Shown one piece after another: positions 1-6,925 of a stretch of 16,507 bases of DNA. Position numbers and translations under genes: made by a program. Source of the stretch: an uncultured Faecalibacterium sp. (GTDB taxonomy: Bacteria; Bacillota; Clostridia; Oscillospirales; Ruminococcaceae). The stretch's first letter is position 1, and every line of letters starts with the position of its first letter. The stretch covers positions 1 through 16,507 of the forward strand of contig CAKTCY010000049.1 of assembly GCA_934540955.1 (NCBI GenBank), written 5' to 3'. The notes beneath the pieces are model-generated. The model was given only the letters and a program-made list of their open reading frames with translations. It made no database searches and was not told where the DNA came from.

Positions 1-333
1 GCCGGCTTTGTGGTCAACCGCATCCTGATCCCCATGATCAACGAGGCTGCCTTCATCAAGATGGAAGGCGTTTCCGATATCGCTGGCATCGACACCGCTA
101 TGAAGCTGGGCGCTAACCACCCCATGGGACCCCTGGAACTGGGCGACTTCATCGGTCTGGACATCTGCCTGGCCATCATGGACGTGCTGTACAACGAGAC
201 CGGCGACAGCAAGTACCGTGCCTGCCCGCTGATCCGTAAGATGGTGCGCGGCGGCAATCTGGGCTGCAAGACCGGTAAGGGCTTCTACGTTTACAACGCA
301 GACCGCACCAAGACCCCTGTTGACCAGCTGTAA
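1..333 (+). CDS. hbd: 3-hydroxybutyryl-CoA dehydrogenase, C-terminal part (5' end outside window)
   Basis: The reading frame is open from base 1 and gives the last 110 residues of a 3-hydroxyacyl-CoA dehydrogenase. This part is the all-helical C-terminal dimerisation domain. It begins at the family signature around [15 protein letters not shown] and continues with [17 protein letters not shown], ending in the usual GKGFYVYN segment. The N-terminal NAD(P)-binding Rossmann domain and the catalytic His-Glu pair lie upstream of the window. The enzyme reduces acetoacetyl-CoA to 3-hydroxybutyryl-CoA, the second step from acetyl-CoA to butyrate. The short-chain (butyrate) assignment rests on the bcd-etfB-etfA genes that follow; sequence alone would also allow a longer-chain 3-hydroxyacyl-CoA dehydrogenase. 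The gene is cut by the window edge, and nothing suggests it is broken. Confidence 0.93.
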   Translation, partial: AGFVVNRILIPMINEAAFIKMEGVSDIAGIDTAMKLGANHPMGPLELGDFIGLDICLAIMDVLYNETGDSKYRACPLIRKMVRGGNLGCKTGKGFYVYNADRTKTPVDQL

Positions 334-345
334 GCTCTGATAAAC

Positions 346-388
346 ATTTCTCCCGGCTGCGGGGAAAGCGGCCGGGAGGAATTTGTTT
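346..388 (+). terminator. Stem-loop between hbd and bcd, possible partial terminator or processing site
   Basis: Bases 346-360 pair with 368-382 with two G-U wobbles. The core is CTCCCGGC (350-357) against GCCGGGAG (371-378), and the loop is GGGGAAA. A short interrupted T tract (TTTGTTT, 382-388) follows. The gap between hbd and bcd is 106 bp, much wider than the 17-21 bp gaps further down the operon. The structure could therefore set the stoichiometry of hbd to bcd-etf by partial termination or by mRNA stabilisation. The T tract is too poor to be sure it terminates. Confidence 0.5.
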
Positions 389-439
389 GCACCGGACTGT
401 TCCGGTAAATGAAAAAAGACCTGTTAGGAGGATATAGCG

Positions 440-1609
<1,170 letters not shown>

Positions 1610-1626
1610 GGGAGGCAAGAGTTACA

Positions 1627-2421
1627 ATGAAAGCAATTGTTTGTGTAAAGCAGGTTCCTGATACCTCCGGCAAGGTGTCCGTCAAGCCCGATGGCACTCT
1701 GGATCGTGCATCCATGGCTACCATCACCAACCCCGATGACCTGAACGCTCTGGAGGCCGCCCTGAAGCTGAAGGACGCCACCGGCTGCGAAGTCGTTGTT
1801 GTCACCATGGGTCCCCCGCCGGCAGAGGGCATGCTGCGTGAGCTGCTGGCCCGCGGCGCTGATAAGGCCGTTCTGGTCTCCGGCCGTGAGTTCGGCGGTT
1901 CCGATACCTTTGCAACCAGCCAGATCCTGGCTGCTGCCGTCAACAAGATCGGCGTCGGCCCCGAGGATGTTGTGTTCTGCGGCCGTCAGGCAATCGATGG
2001 TGATACCGCTCAGGTCGGTCCTCAGATCGCTGAGAAGCTGAACCTGCCTCAGGTCACCTATGTGGCTGACATCCAGAAGGATGGCAACACCCTGACCGTG
2101 AAGCGTATGCTGGAGGACGGCTACATGATGGTCAAGGTGCAGACTCCCTGCCTGCTGACCTGCATCAAGGAGCTGAACCAGCCCCGTTACATGAGCGTGA
2201 ACGGCATCTTCACCTGCTACGACAAGCCGATGGAAGTGTTCGATTACAACGCACTGAAGGACGATCCGCTGATCGAGGTCGATACCATTGGTCTGAAGGG
2301 TTCTCCGACGAACGTCTTTAAGTCCTTCACTCCTCCGCAGAAGGGCGCAGGCACCATGCTCAAGGGCGACGATACTGCCGCACAGCTGGCTGGTATCCTG
2401 GCCAAGAAGCACCTGATCTGA
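1627..2421 (+). CDS. etfB: Electron transfer flavoprotein, beta subunit
   Basis: This 264-residue EtfB starts MKAIVCVKQVPD, the standard N-terminus of the family. The conserved nucleotide-binding stretch GRQAIDGDTAQVGP is at 119-132. The EtfB signature region (about 159-179) contains KRMLEDG and ends in QTPCLLTC. In bifurcating Etf complexes this subunit, with domain I of EtfA, holds the bifurcating FAD and binds NADH. That bifurcation happens here is an inference from the bcd-etfB-etfA linkage and Clostridia context, not proven by a residue test. A GGAGG site (1611-1615) starts 2 nt after the bcd stop, with a rather long 11-nt spacer to the ATG. EtfA follows after 21 bp, so the three genes are almost certainly one transcript. 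Confidence 0.95.
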   Translation: MKAIVCVKQVPDTSGKVSVKPDGTLDRASMATITNPDDLNALEAALKLKDATGCEVVVVTMGPPPAEGMLRELLARGADKAVLVSGREFGGSDTFATSQILAAAVNKIGVGPEDVVFCGRQAIDGDTAQVGPQIAEKLNLPQVTYVADIQKDGNTLTVKRMLEDGYMMVKVQTPCLLTCIKELNQPRYMSVNGIFTCYDKPMEVFDYNALKDDPLIEVDTIGLKGSPTNVFKSFTPPQKGAGTMLKGDDTAAQLAGILAKKHLI

Positions 2422-2442
2422 TGAAAGGAGCATAGGATTACA

Positions 2443-3537
2443 ATGGCTGATTTTAACGAATACAAGGGCGTATGGGTCTTTTGCGAGCAGCGCCAGGGCG
2501 CACTGATGTCCACTGACTTCGAGCTGGTAAGCGAGGCCCGTAAGCTGGCCGACGAGCTGGGCTGCGAGGTCACCGGCCTGCTGCTGGGCGACAACGTGGA
2601 GGGCATTGCCAAGGAACTGGGCGGCTACGGTGCCGACAAGGTTCTGGTGTGCGACAGCCCCCTGCTGAAGGATTACACCACCGACGCATACGCAAAGGTC
2701 GTGTGCGATATGGTCAACGAGTACAAGCCTGAGGTGCTGCTGATCGGCGCTACCAACATTGGCCGCGACCTCGGCCCCCGCTGCGCAGCCCGTCTGCACA
2801 CCGGCCTGACCGCCGATGCTACCCATCTGGATATCGACACTGCAAAGTACATCGACTTCCTGAAGGAGAGCTCCACCATCGACCTGTCCAAGCAGAAGTT
2901 CGATATGGAAGACCGCAACCTGAAGATGACCCGTCCCGCATTCGGCGGCCATCTGATGGCTACCATCATCTGCCCCCGCTTCCGTCCGCAGATGTCCACC
3001 GTGCGTCCCGGCGTTATGAAGAAGGCTCCCTTCGATCAGGCCAAGGCTGATGCCTGCCAGATCGTCAAGCCCGCCTTCAGCCTGACCGCTGAGGACATCA
3101 AGACCGAGGTCCTGAGTGTGGAGAAGGCCGCTGAGAAGTTGGTCGACCTGATCGGCGCAGACGTCATCGTCTCCGTTGGCCGTGGTATCAGCAAGGATGT
3201 CAACAAGGGCATCGAGCTGGCCGAGCAGCTGGCAGCCGCTCTGGGCGGCGGTGTCGTGGGCGCTTCCCGTGCCGTCACCGATGCAGGCTGGATGACCGCT
3301 GACCATCAGGTCGGTCAGACCGGCAAGACCGTGCACCCCAAGATCTATGTGGCTCTGGGTATTTCCGGTGCCATCCAGCACACCGCCGGTATGCAGGATT
3401 CTGAGTGCATCATCGCTGTCAACAAGAACGAGGGTGCTCCCATCTTCGGTGTTGCTGACTACGGCATCGTGGGCGACCTGTTCAAGGTCGTGCCCGAGCT
3501 CATCAAGCAGATCGAGGCAGCAAAGGCTGCTCTGTGA
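2443..3537 (+). CDS. etfA: Electron transfer flavoprotein, alpha subunit
   Basis: This 364-residue EtfA has an N-terminal domain I (about 1-210) that packs on EtfB and a C-terminal FAD domain (about 225-350). The FAD-binding landmarks are SVGRGI (244-249), GASRAVTDAGW (273-283), GQTGKTVHP (291-299), the alpha-subunit signature ALGISGAIQH (304-313) and VADYGIVGD (337-345). No N-terminal ferredoxin extension is present, unlike some clostridial EtfA proteins. It passes electrons from the bifurcating FAD to the Bcd flavin. Translation starts at the ATG 12 nt after AAGGAG (2425-2430). It is the last gene of the butyrate operon, since a strong terminator follows 44 bp after the stop. Confidence 0.95.
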   Translation: MADFNEYKGVWVFCEQRQGALMSTDFELVSEARKLADELGCEVTGLLLGDNVEGIAKELGGYGADKVLVCDSPLLKDYTTDAYAKVVCDMVNEYKPEVLLIGATNIGRDLGPRCAARLHTGLTADATHLDIDTAKYIDFLKESSTIDLSKQKFDMEDRNLKMTRPAFGGHLMATIICPRFRPQMSTVRPGVMKKAPFDQAKADACQIVKPAFSLTAEDIKTEVLSVEKAAEKLVDLIGADVIVSVGRGISKDVNKGIELAEQLAAALGGGVVGASRAVTDAGWMTADHQVGQTGKTVHPKIYVALGISGAIQHTAGMQDSECIIAVNKNEGAPIFGVADYGIVGDLFKVVPELIKQIEAAKAAL

Positions 3538-3581
3538 TCGCCTGACCCTGAGCATACTTTAATAGCATAGCCTGAATTGTG

Positions 3582-3621
3582 AGAGGCCGTTGCACATTTT
3601 TGTGCAGCGGCCTCTTTTTTT
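3582..3621 (+). terminator. Strong intrinsic terminator of the butyrate operon
   Basis: Bases 3582-3596 and 3601-3615 form a 15-bp stem (AGAGGCCGTTGCACA against TGTGCAGCGGCCTCT) with a single G-U pair and a TTTT loop. It runs straight into seven T residues (3615-3621). It lies 44 bp after the etfA stop and closes the hbd-bcd-etfBA transcript. Confidence 0.93.
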
Positions 3622-3960
3622 GTGCTTCTTTATAAAGGAGTTGCTGTGCCGGGCACTGCACAGCAGCTTCAAATTGCTCCACGGAAAAGGAACGTAGAAG
3701 GGAACACAGCGAAGCGCCACAAAAGTGTACACAGAAGCCTCAATATGCAAAAGAGCGCATATAAATACAAAAATATACAAAGCAAAGCGCACTTAAGTGT
3801 CCCCAAAAGTGTGCGGAAGCTGTTGCACTTGGCTGATTTTGGCGAGAAACGCAACACAACTGTAACGTTTTCGGACTCTTTGTTACGCTTGAGTTGCGAT
3901 AAAAAGGCGGGAAATTTTAAAAATATCCGTATTTTTTCTGCAAAATAACCTCTAAACCTC
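3622..3960. other. Non-coding, repeat-bearing intergenic region between etfA and the CAP gene
   Basis: No convincing gene is seen here. The stretch is more AT-rich than the flanking genes and has several small dyads: a 9-bp stem (3641-3649 with 3658-3666, one G-U), an AAAAATA/TATTTTT inverted repeat (3919-3925 with 3930-3936), and a large interrupted dyad at 3850-3898 listed separately. CAAAAGTGT occurs twice (3720-3728 and 3804-3812). A 100-codon open frame from a GTG at 3646 has an AAAGGAG 5 nt upstream, but its composition is low-complexity and basic, and it resembles no family I recognise. Confidence 0.6.
3850..3898. repeat. Large interrupted inverted repeat upstream of the CAP gene
   Basis: The two 17-nt arms (3850-3866 and 3882-3898) match at 14 of 17 positions around a 15-nt centre. 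The layout is CGCAAC-N6-GTAAC-N15-GTTAC-N6-GTTGCG. The outer right arm contains GAGTTGC, the same core as the direct repeats at 4000-4040. It ends 62 bp before the predicted -35 box of the CAP gene. It could be a regulator site or a cruciform/RNA structure; the function is unknown. Confidence 0.55.
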
Positions 3961-3987
3961 TTGACGTCTGTATGGTTTTGTGATACT
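3961..3987 (+). promoter_or_regulatory. Probable sigma-A promoter of the CAP-domain gene
   Basis: TTGACG (3961-3966) resembles a -35 box. The extended -10 motif TG-N-GATACT (3979-3987) lies 15 bp downstream, which is shorter than the ideal 17. The predicted start near 3994 would give a 5' leader of about 92 nt. The region upstream is AT-rich. Confidence 0.55.
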
Positions 3988-4003
3988 CTTGTGACACAAG
4001 AGT
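3985..4003. promoter_or_regulatory. Inverted repeat over the predicted start site, possible operator
   Basis: ACTCTTGT (3985-3992) and ACAAGAGT (3996-4003) are a perfect 8-bp inverted repeat with a 3-bp spacer. It overlaps the end of the -10 hexamer and the expected transcription start, a typical position for a repressor site. It could also form a hairpin at the 5' end of the transcript. Confidence 0.5.
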
Positions 4004-4040
4004 TGCAGATGTGATACGACAGAGTTGCAAACGAGTTGCA
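4000..4040 (+). repeat. Three helically phased GAGTTGCA direct repeats
   Basis: GAGTTGCA occurs at 4000-4007, 4022-4029 and 4033-4040, with start-to-start distances of 22 and 11 bp. These are two and one helical turns, so all copies face the same side of the DNA. The last two copies form a tandem of near-identical 11-bp units. A related GAGTTGCG is at 3891-3898. Direct repeats at 11-bp spacing are typical of OmpR/PhoB-type regulators, but no regulator gene is in the window. They lie downstream of the predicted start, so an RNA role is also possible. Confidence 0.5.
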
Positions 4041-4086
4041 ACATCCAAGATCACACTGCATAAGGCAACAGACCGGAGGCAATCTT

Positions 4087-5025
4087 ATGAAGCGTGCAAT
4101 GAGTACCGTAAAGAATATCGCAGCAGCTGCGATGACGCTGGCTGTGGTTTTTGGCTTTGCAGGCTTCAAGCCCGTCACCGCAAACGCCGCACAGGCTGCC
4201 GTTCCTGCTACCGCTTCTGTGGAGGAAGAGAACTCCTACTTTGAGGAGGACGCTTACCAGCGCAGCTTCCTGACTCTGGTCAATAACGAGCGTGCACAGG
4301 CCGGTCTGGCTCCCGTTGCTCTGGGCGACAGCAGCCACAACGCCGCTGCAATGGAGCGTGCCGAGGAGCTGGCAGTTTCTTACTCCTACGTCCGTCCCAA
4401 CGGTCAGCGCGATTTCACCGTTCTGGCAGAGAACGGCATCAGCGATGTCTCCATCGGCGAGAACTACATGGCCGGCTGCTCCACCCCCGATGCCGCAATG
4501 GATCAGTGGATGGCTACCGATTTTACCCGCGAGCGTATCCTGAACGCCGATGCTACCACCGTGAGCGTTGGCTACTACGAGGGCGGCGTCTACAACAACT
4601 ACTGGGTGCTGATTTTCTCTTACCCCGAAAATTCTCACACTGAGGACTACCGTCAGGAGGTTCTGGATCTGGTCAATGCTCAGCGTGCAAAGTACGGTCT
4701 GACTGCTCTGGAAATGGGCGATGACGCTCTGACCGCCGCCGCACAGACCCGTGCCGAGGAGATCGCCGTTGTGAACTCTCACACCCGTCCCGATGGCTCC
4801 AAGTGCTTCACCGTTCTGAAGGACTACGGCGTCACCGATACCCCCACCGGCGAGAATGCCGCATGGGGCAGCGTCTCTCCGGAAGAGGTCGTCAACGCAT
4901 GGATGAACTCCGAAGGCCATCGTGCCAACATCCTGAACCCTGAGGCTCGCAAGATGAGTGTTGGTTACTACTACAACAGCACCAGCACCTGGGGCCATCA
5001 GTGGATCCAGATCTTTACCAAGTGA
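4087..5025 (+). CDS. Secreted protein with two CAP (SCP/PR1-like) domains
   Basis: The ATG at 4087 is preceded by GGAGG (4075-4079, 7-nt spacer) and starts a 312-residue protein. A signal peptide is clear: basic MKRAMSTVKN, a hydrophobic core at 11-29 and an AXA-type site near TANA/A (34-35). Two CAP domains follow, at about 56-180 and 185-312. The second has the conserved residues His232 (SHTRPDG), Glu256 (TGEN) and His278 (GHR). In the first, Glu125 (IGEN) is kept but the histidines are replaced by Tyr101 and Thr147. Each domain carries one cysteine (131 and 240), the only two in the protein. There is no sortase motif or membrane anchor, so release from the cell is expected. Bacterial CAP proteins are mostly of unknown activity. 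All 14 Arg codons are CGT (10) or CGC (4), as in the highly expressed genes here. It appears monocistronic, between two terminators. Confidence 0.88.
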   Translation: MKRAMSTVKNIAAAAMTLAVVFGFAGFKPVTANAAQAAVPATASVEEENSYFEEDAYQRSFLTLVNNERAQAGLAPVALGDSSHNAAAMERAEELAVSYSYVRPNGQRDFTVLAENGISDVSIGENYMAGCSTPDAAMDQWMATDFTRERILNADATTVSVGYYEGGVYNNYWVLIFSYPENSHTEDYRQEVLDLVNAQRAKYGLTALEMGDDALTAAAQTRAEEIAVVNSHTRPDGSKCFTVLKDYGVTDTPTGENAAWGSVSPEEVVNAWMNSEGHRANILNPEARKMSVGYYYNSTSTWGHQWIQIFTK

Positions 5026-5043
5026 TCAACTGCTTTCTTCTTA

Positions 5044-5088
5044 TAAAAAGACTGGCGGGGCCGCAAGGCTTCGTCAGTCTTTTTATTT
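5044..5088 (+). terminator. Intrinsic terminator of the CAP gene with GCAA tetraloop
   Basis: Bases 5044-5062 pair without interruption with 5067-5085 (19 bp, four of them G-U) around a GCAA loop, a GNRA tetraloop. The 3' arm ends in CTTTTTA and is followed by TTT. It starts 18 bp after the stop codon. The A-rich 5' arm would also let it work on the opposite strand. Confidence 0.92.
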
Positions 5089-5099
5089 GCGCCCGTTTG

Positions 5100-5108
5100 T
5101 GTTATACT
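5100..5108 (+). promoter_or_regulatory. Extended -10 promoter for the yigZ-like gene
   Basis: TG-N-TATACT is present at 5100-5108. The -35 position (5080-5085, TTTTTA) is poor and falls within the T tract of the preceding terminator, so the promoter would depend on the extended -10 element. The predicted start near 5115 gives a leader of about 24 nt. Confidence 0.55.
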
Positions 5109-5138
5109 TATTTTGAGTTATTATCAGGAGGATCTAAC

Positions 5139-5759
5139 GTGGAGGATTACCGCACCGTCCGGGGCACGGCCACCGGCGAATATGAAGAGAAAAAAAGCCG
5201 CTTTATCGCACAGCTTTCCTTTGCCGACAGTGAGGAAGCTGCGGTGGCTTTTCTGGAGCAGGTGCGGGCGGCTAACCGCACCGCACGGCACAACGTCTAC
5301 GCTTACCGCCTGCGGGCGGGCAACCGCGAACGCTATTCCGATGACGGCGAGCCTGCAAAGACCGCTGGTACGCCCGCGCTGGAGGTGCTGCAGCACAGCG
5401 GCCTGACCGACCTGATCGTGGTGGTCACCCGCTACTTTGGCGGGGTGCTGCTGGGTACCGGCGGCTTGGTGCGCGCCTACACCACCGCCACCGCCCGCGC
5501 GCTGGAAAACGCCGAGGTGGTCACGGTGCGCAGCGTGGTGGAATTACAAGTGACCGTGGACTACGCCCTTTACGAGCGTGCGTCCCTGCTCATTGACGCC
5601 GCCGGGGCAAAGCAGGCACCGCCGGAGTTTACGGACCGCGTCACCCTGCGCTGGCAGATGCCGGAGCACACCGAAGCCCTGCTGCTGGAGCAGCTGCGGG
5701 AATTGACCCGTGGCAGCGCTCAGGTAACGGTGTCCGACCCGTTCTACGCACCATTTTAA
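5139..5759 (+). CDS. yigZ: YigZ/IMPACT family protein (UPF0029)
   Basis: The GTG start at 5139 is chosen because AGGAGG (5126-5131) lies 7 nt upstream; the frame is open further up but without a ribosome site. The 206-residue product has the length of YigZ/YvyE proteins. The N-terminal IMPACT-type domain carries RYSDDGEPAKTAGTP (65-79) and RYFGGVLLGTGGLVRAY (98-114), both diagnostic of the family. The C-terminal part (about 135-206) fits the small ferredoxin-like DUF1949 domain. Family members are conserved soluble cytoplasmic proteins. The eukaryotic relative IMPACT regulates translation through GCN1, but the bacterial role is unsettled. Unlike the flanking CAP gene, it uses CGG for several Arg codons, suggesting ordinary expression. 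It probably has its own promoter, and no clear terminator follows. Confidence 0.9.
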   Translation: MEDYRTVRGTATGEYEEKKSRFIAQLSFADSEEAAVAFLEQVRAANRTARHNVYAYRLRAGNRERYSDDGEPAKTAGTPALEVLQHSGLTDLIVVVTRYFGGVLLGTGGLVRAYTTATARALENAEVVTVRSVVELQVTVDYALYERASLLIDAAGAKQAPPEFTDRVTLRWQMPEHTEALLLEQLRELTRGSAQVTVSDPFYAPF

Positions 5760-5816
5760 AAAACAAAGTCTTTTTTGCAAACCGACACCGAACTTCCCCC
5801 TTCGACATGGCCGATG

Positions 5817-5844
5817 TGCTACAATTGCCGCAGCGCAGCAATTG
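5817..5844 (+). promoter_or_regulatory. Putative extended -10 promoter with overlapping inverted repeat, upstream of dgt
   Basis: TG-N-TACAAT is present at 5817-5825, with no recognisable -35 box. CAATTGC (5822-5828) and GCAATTG (5838-5844) are a perfect 7-bp inverted repeat with a 9-bp spacer that begins inside the -10 hexamer. If this is the promoter of dgt-dnaG-rpoD, the repeat sits where a repressor would block it, or it forms a hairpin at the very start of the transcript. The rest of the 142-bp gap is a purine-rich run leading to the dgt ribosome site. Confidence 0.42.
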
Positions 5845-5901
5845 GGATCGGCTGCGCGCAGAGGGGAGGGGAGAAGCCCGAAAAACAAAAGGAGGATCTG
5901 T

Positions 5902-6900
5902 ATGGACGTACGCCGGAGAACCGAGGAGATCGAGCATCTTACCTTTGCACCGTGGGCGACCTTTAGCGATGCAAGCCGCGGCCGCGCTGTGCCGGAGCCG
6001 CAGGATCCGCTGCGCCCGGTGTTCCAGCGTGATCGCGACCGGGTGCTGCACTGCAAGGCCTTCCGGCGTCTCAAGCAGAAAACACAGGTGTTCCTTTCAC
6101 CGGAGGGCGATTTGTACCGTACCCGGCTGACCCATACGCTGGAGGTCTCGCAGATCGCCCGCACCATCGCCCGGGGCCTGCGCCTGAACGAGGATCTGAC
6201 CGAGGCCATCAGCCTTGCGCATGATCTGGGGCATACCCCCTTTGGCCACGCAGGCGAAAAGGCACTGAACGCCCTCTGCCCGGACGGCTTCCACCACTAT
6301 ATGCAAAGCCTGCGTGTGGTGGACCGGCTGGAAAAGGACGGCGAGGGCCTTAACCTGACATGGGAGGTGCGCAACGGCATCGTGACCCACACCAAGGGTA
6401 CATGGGCAGCCACCCCGGAGGGGCGCATCGTGCGGCTTGCAGATCAGATCGCCTTTGTCAACCACGATATCGAGGACGCCGTGCGCGCCGGTGTGCTGGA
6501 CGCCGCCACCCTGCCCAGGGACTGCACGGCAGTGCTGGGACAGACCAAATCTGCCCGCATCACCACCATGATCAACAGCATCCTCACCCACAGCGAGGGG
6601 GATGTCCGCATGGGCACGGAGGAATACGAGGCCTTCCTCGCCCTGCGGGACTTTATGTACAGCACTGTGTATGTGGATAAAAACGCCAAGCGTGAAGAGC
6701 AGAAGGTGGACAAGCTTATCGCGGAACTGTACGAATACTACCTGACCCATGTGGATCAGATGTCCAACTTTTATGTGCAGCTGGCTTATCAGGAGGGACG
6801 GGAGCGCGCCGTCACCGACTACATCAGCGGCATGAGCGATGAGTTTGCCATCCGCACCTTTGAAGAACTGTTTGTGCCCCAGAAATGGCACGTCCTTTAA
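5902..6900 (+). CDS. dgt: dGTPase-like HD-domain phosphohydrolase
   Basis: The ATG at 5902 has GGAGG (5891-5895) 6 nt upstream. The open frame extends 60 bp further up but without a better start. The 332-residue protein belongs to the deoxyguanosinetriphosphate triphosphohydrolase-like family. The metal-binding HD motif is visible as His78 (LTHTLEV), His107-Asp108 (SLAHDLGHTPFGHAGE) and the Asp-rich segment ADQIAFVNHDIEDA (180-193), with the preceding FRRLKQKTQVF (54-64) also typical. Family members cleave dNTPs to the deoxynucleoside and triphosphate. This short (about 330-residue) class often acts on several dNTPs with allosteric control, so strict dGTP specificity is not claimed. It directly precedes dnaG (25-bp gap), an order seen in many Clostridia, which links dNTP pool control to replication priming. 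Confidence 0.9.
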   Translation: MDVRRRTEEIEHLTFAPWATFSDASRGRAVPEPQDPLRPVFQRDRDRVLHCKAFRRLKQKTQVFLSPEGDLYRTRLTHTLEVSQIARTIARGLRLNEDLTEAISLAHDLGHTPFGHAGEKALNALCPDGFHHYMQSLRVVDRLEKDGEGLNLTWEVRNGIVTHTKGTWAATPEGRIVRLADQIAFVNHDIEDAVRAGVLDAATLPRDCTAVLGQTKSARITTMINSILTHSEGDVRMGTEEYEAFLALRDFMYSTVYVDKNAKREEQKVDKLIAELYEYYLTHVDQMSNFYVQLAYQEGRERAVTDYISGMSDEFAIRTFEELFVPQKWHVL

Positions 6901-6925
6901 AACTGGAGAGGTCGTTTAAAACAAC

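Noticed and set aside
3790..3799. Perfect 10-bp palindromes such as CACTTAAGTG here and CTGCGCGCAG at 5852-5861
   Set aside because: About 16 perfect 10-bp palindromes are expected by chance in a window of this size, so on their own they carry no weight.
3919..3936. AT-only hairpin AAAAATA/TATTTTT as a second terminator
   Set aside because: The stem is only 7 bp with no GC pairs and would not be stable enough to terminate. The strong terminator is at 3582-3621.
3646..3948. Possible 100-codon gene from a GTG with AAAGGAG upstream, in the etfA-CAP gap
   Set aside because: It has no recognisable domain, a low-complexity Lys/Arg/Ser-rich product, codon use unlike the neighbours, and it overlaps the dyad at 3850-3898. 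Conservation in relatives could reopen the question.
4036..4086. Longer N-terminus for the CAP protein starting at 4036
   Set aside because: The extension has no ribosome site at its start and would put 17 polar residues before the signal peptide. The ATG at 4087 has GGAGG at good spacing.
5001..5138. Longer N-terminus for the YigZ-like protein
   Set aside because: It would read through the terminator hairpin and the promoter. The GTG at 5139 has an ideal AGGAGG and gives the normal family length.
5757..5776. A-run followed by T-run after yigZ as a terminator
   Set aside because: The A6/T6 pairing has no GC stem, so it is more likely simple AT sequence. Read-through from yigZ into dgt cannot be excluded.
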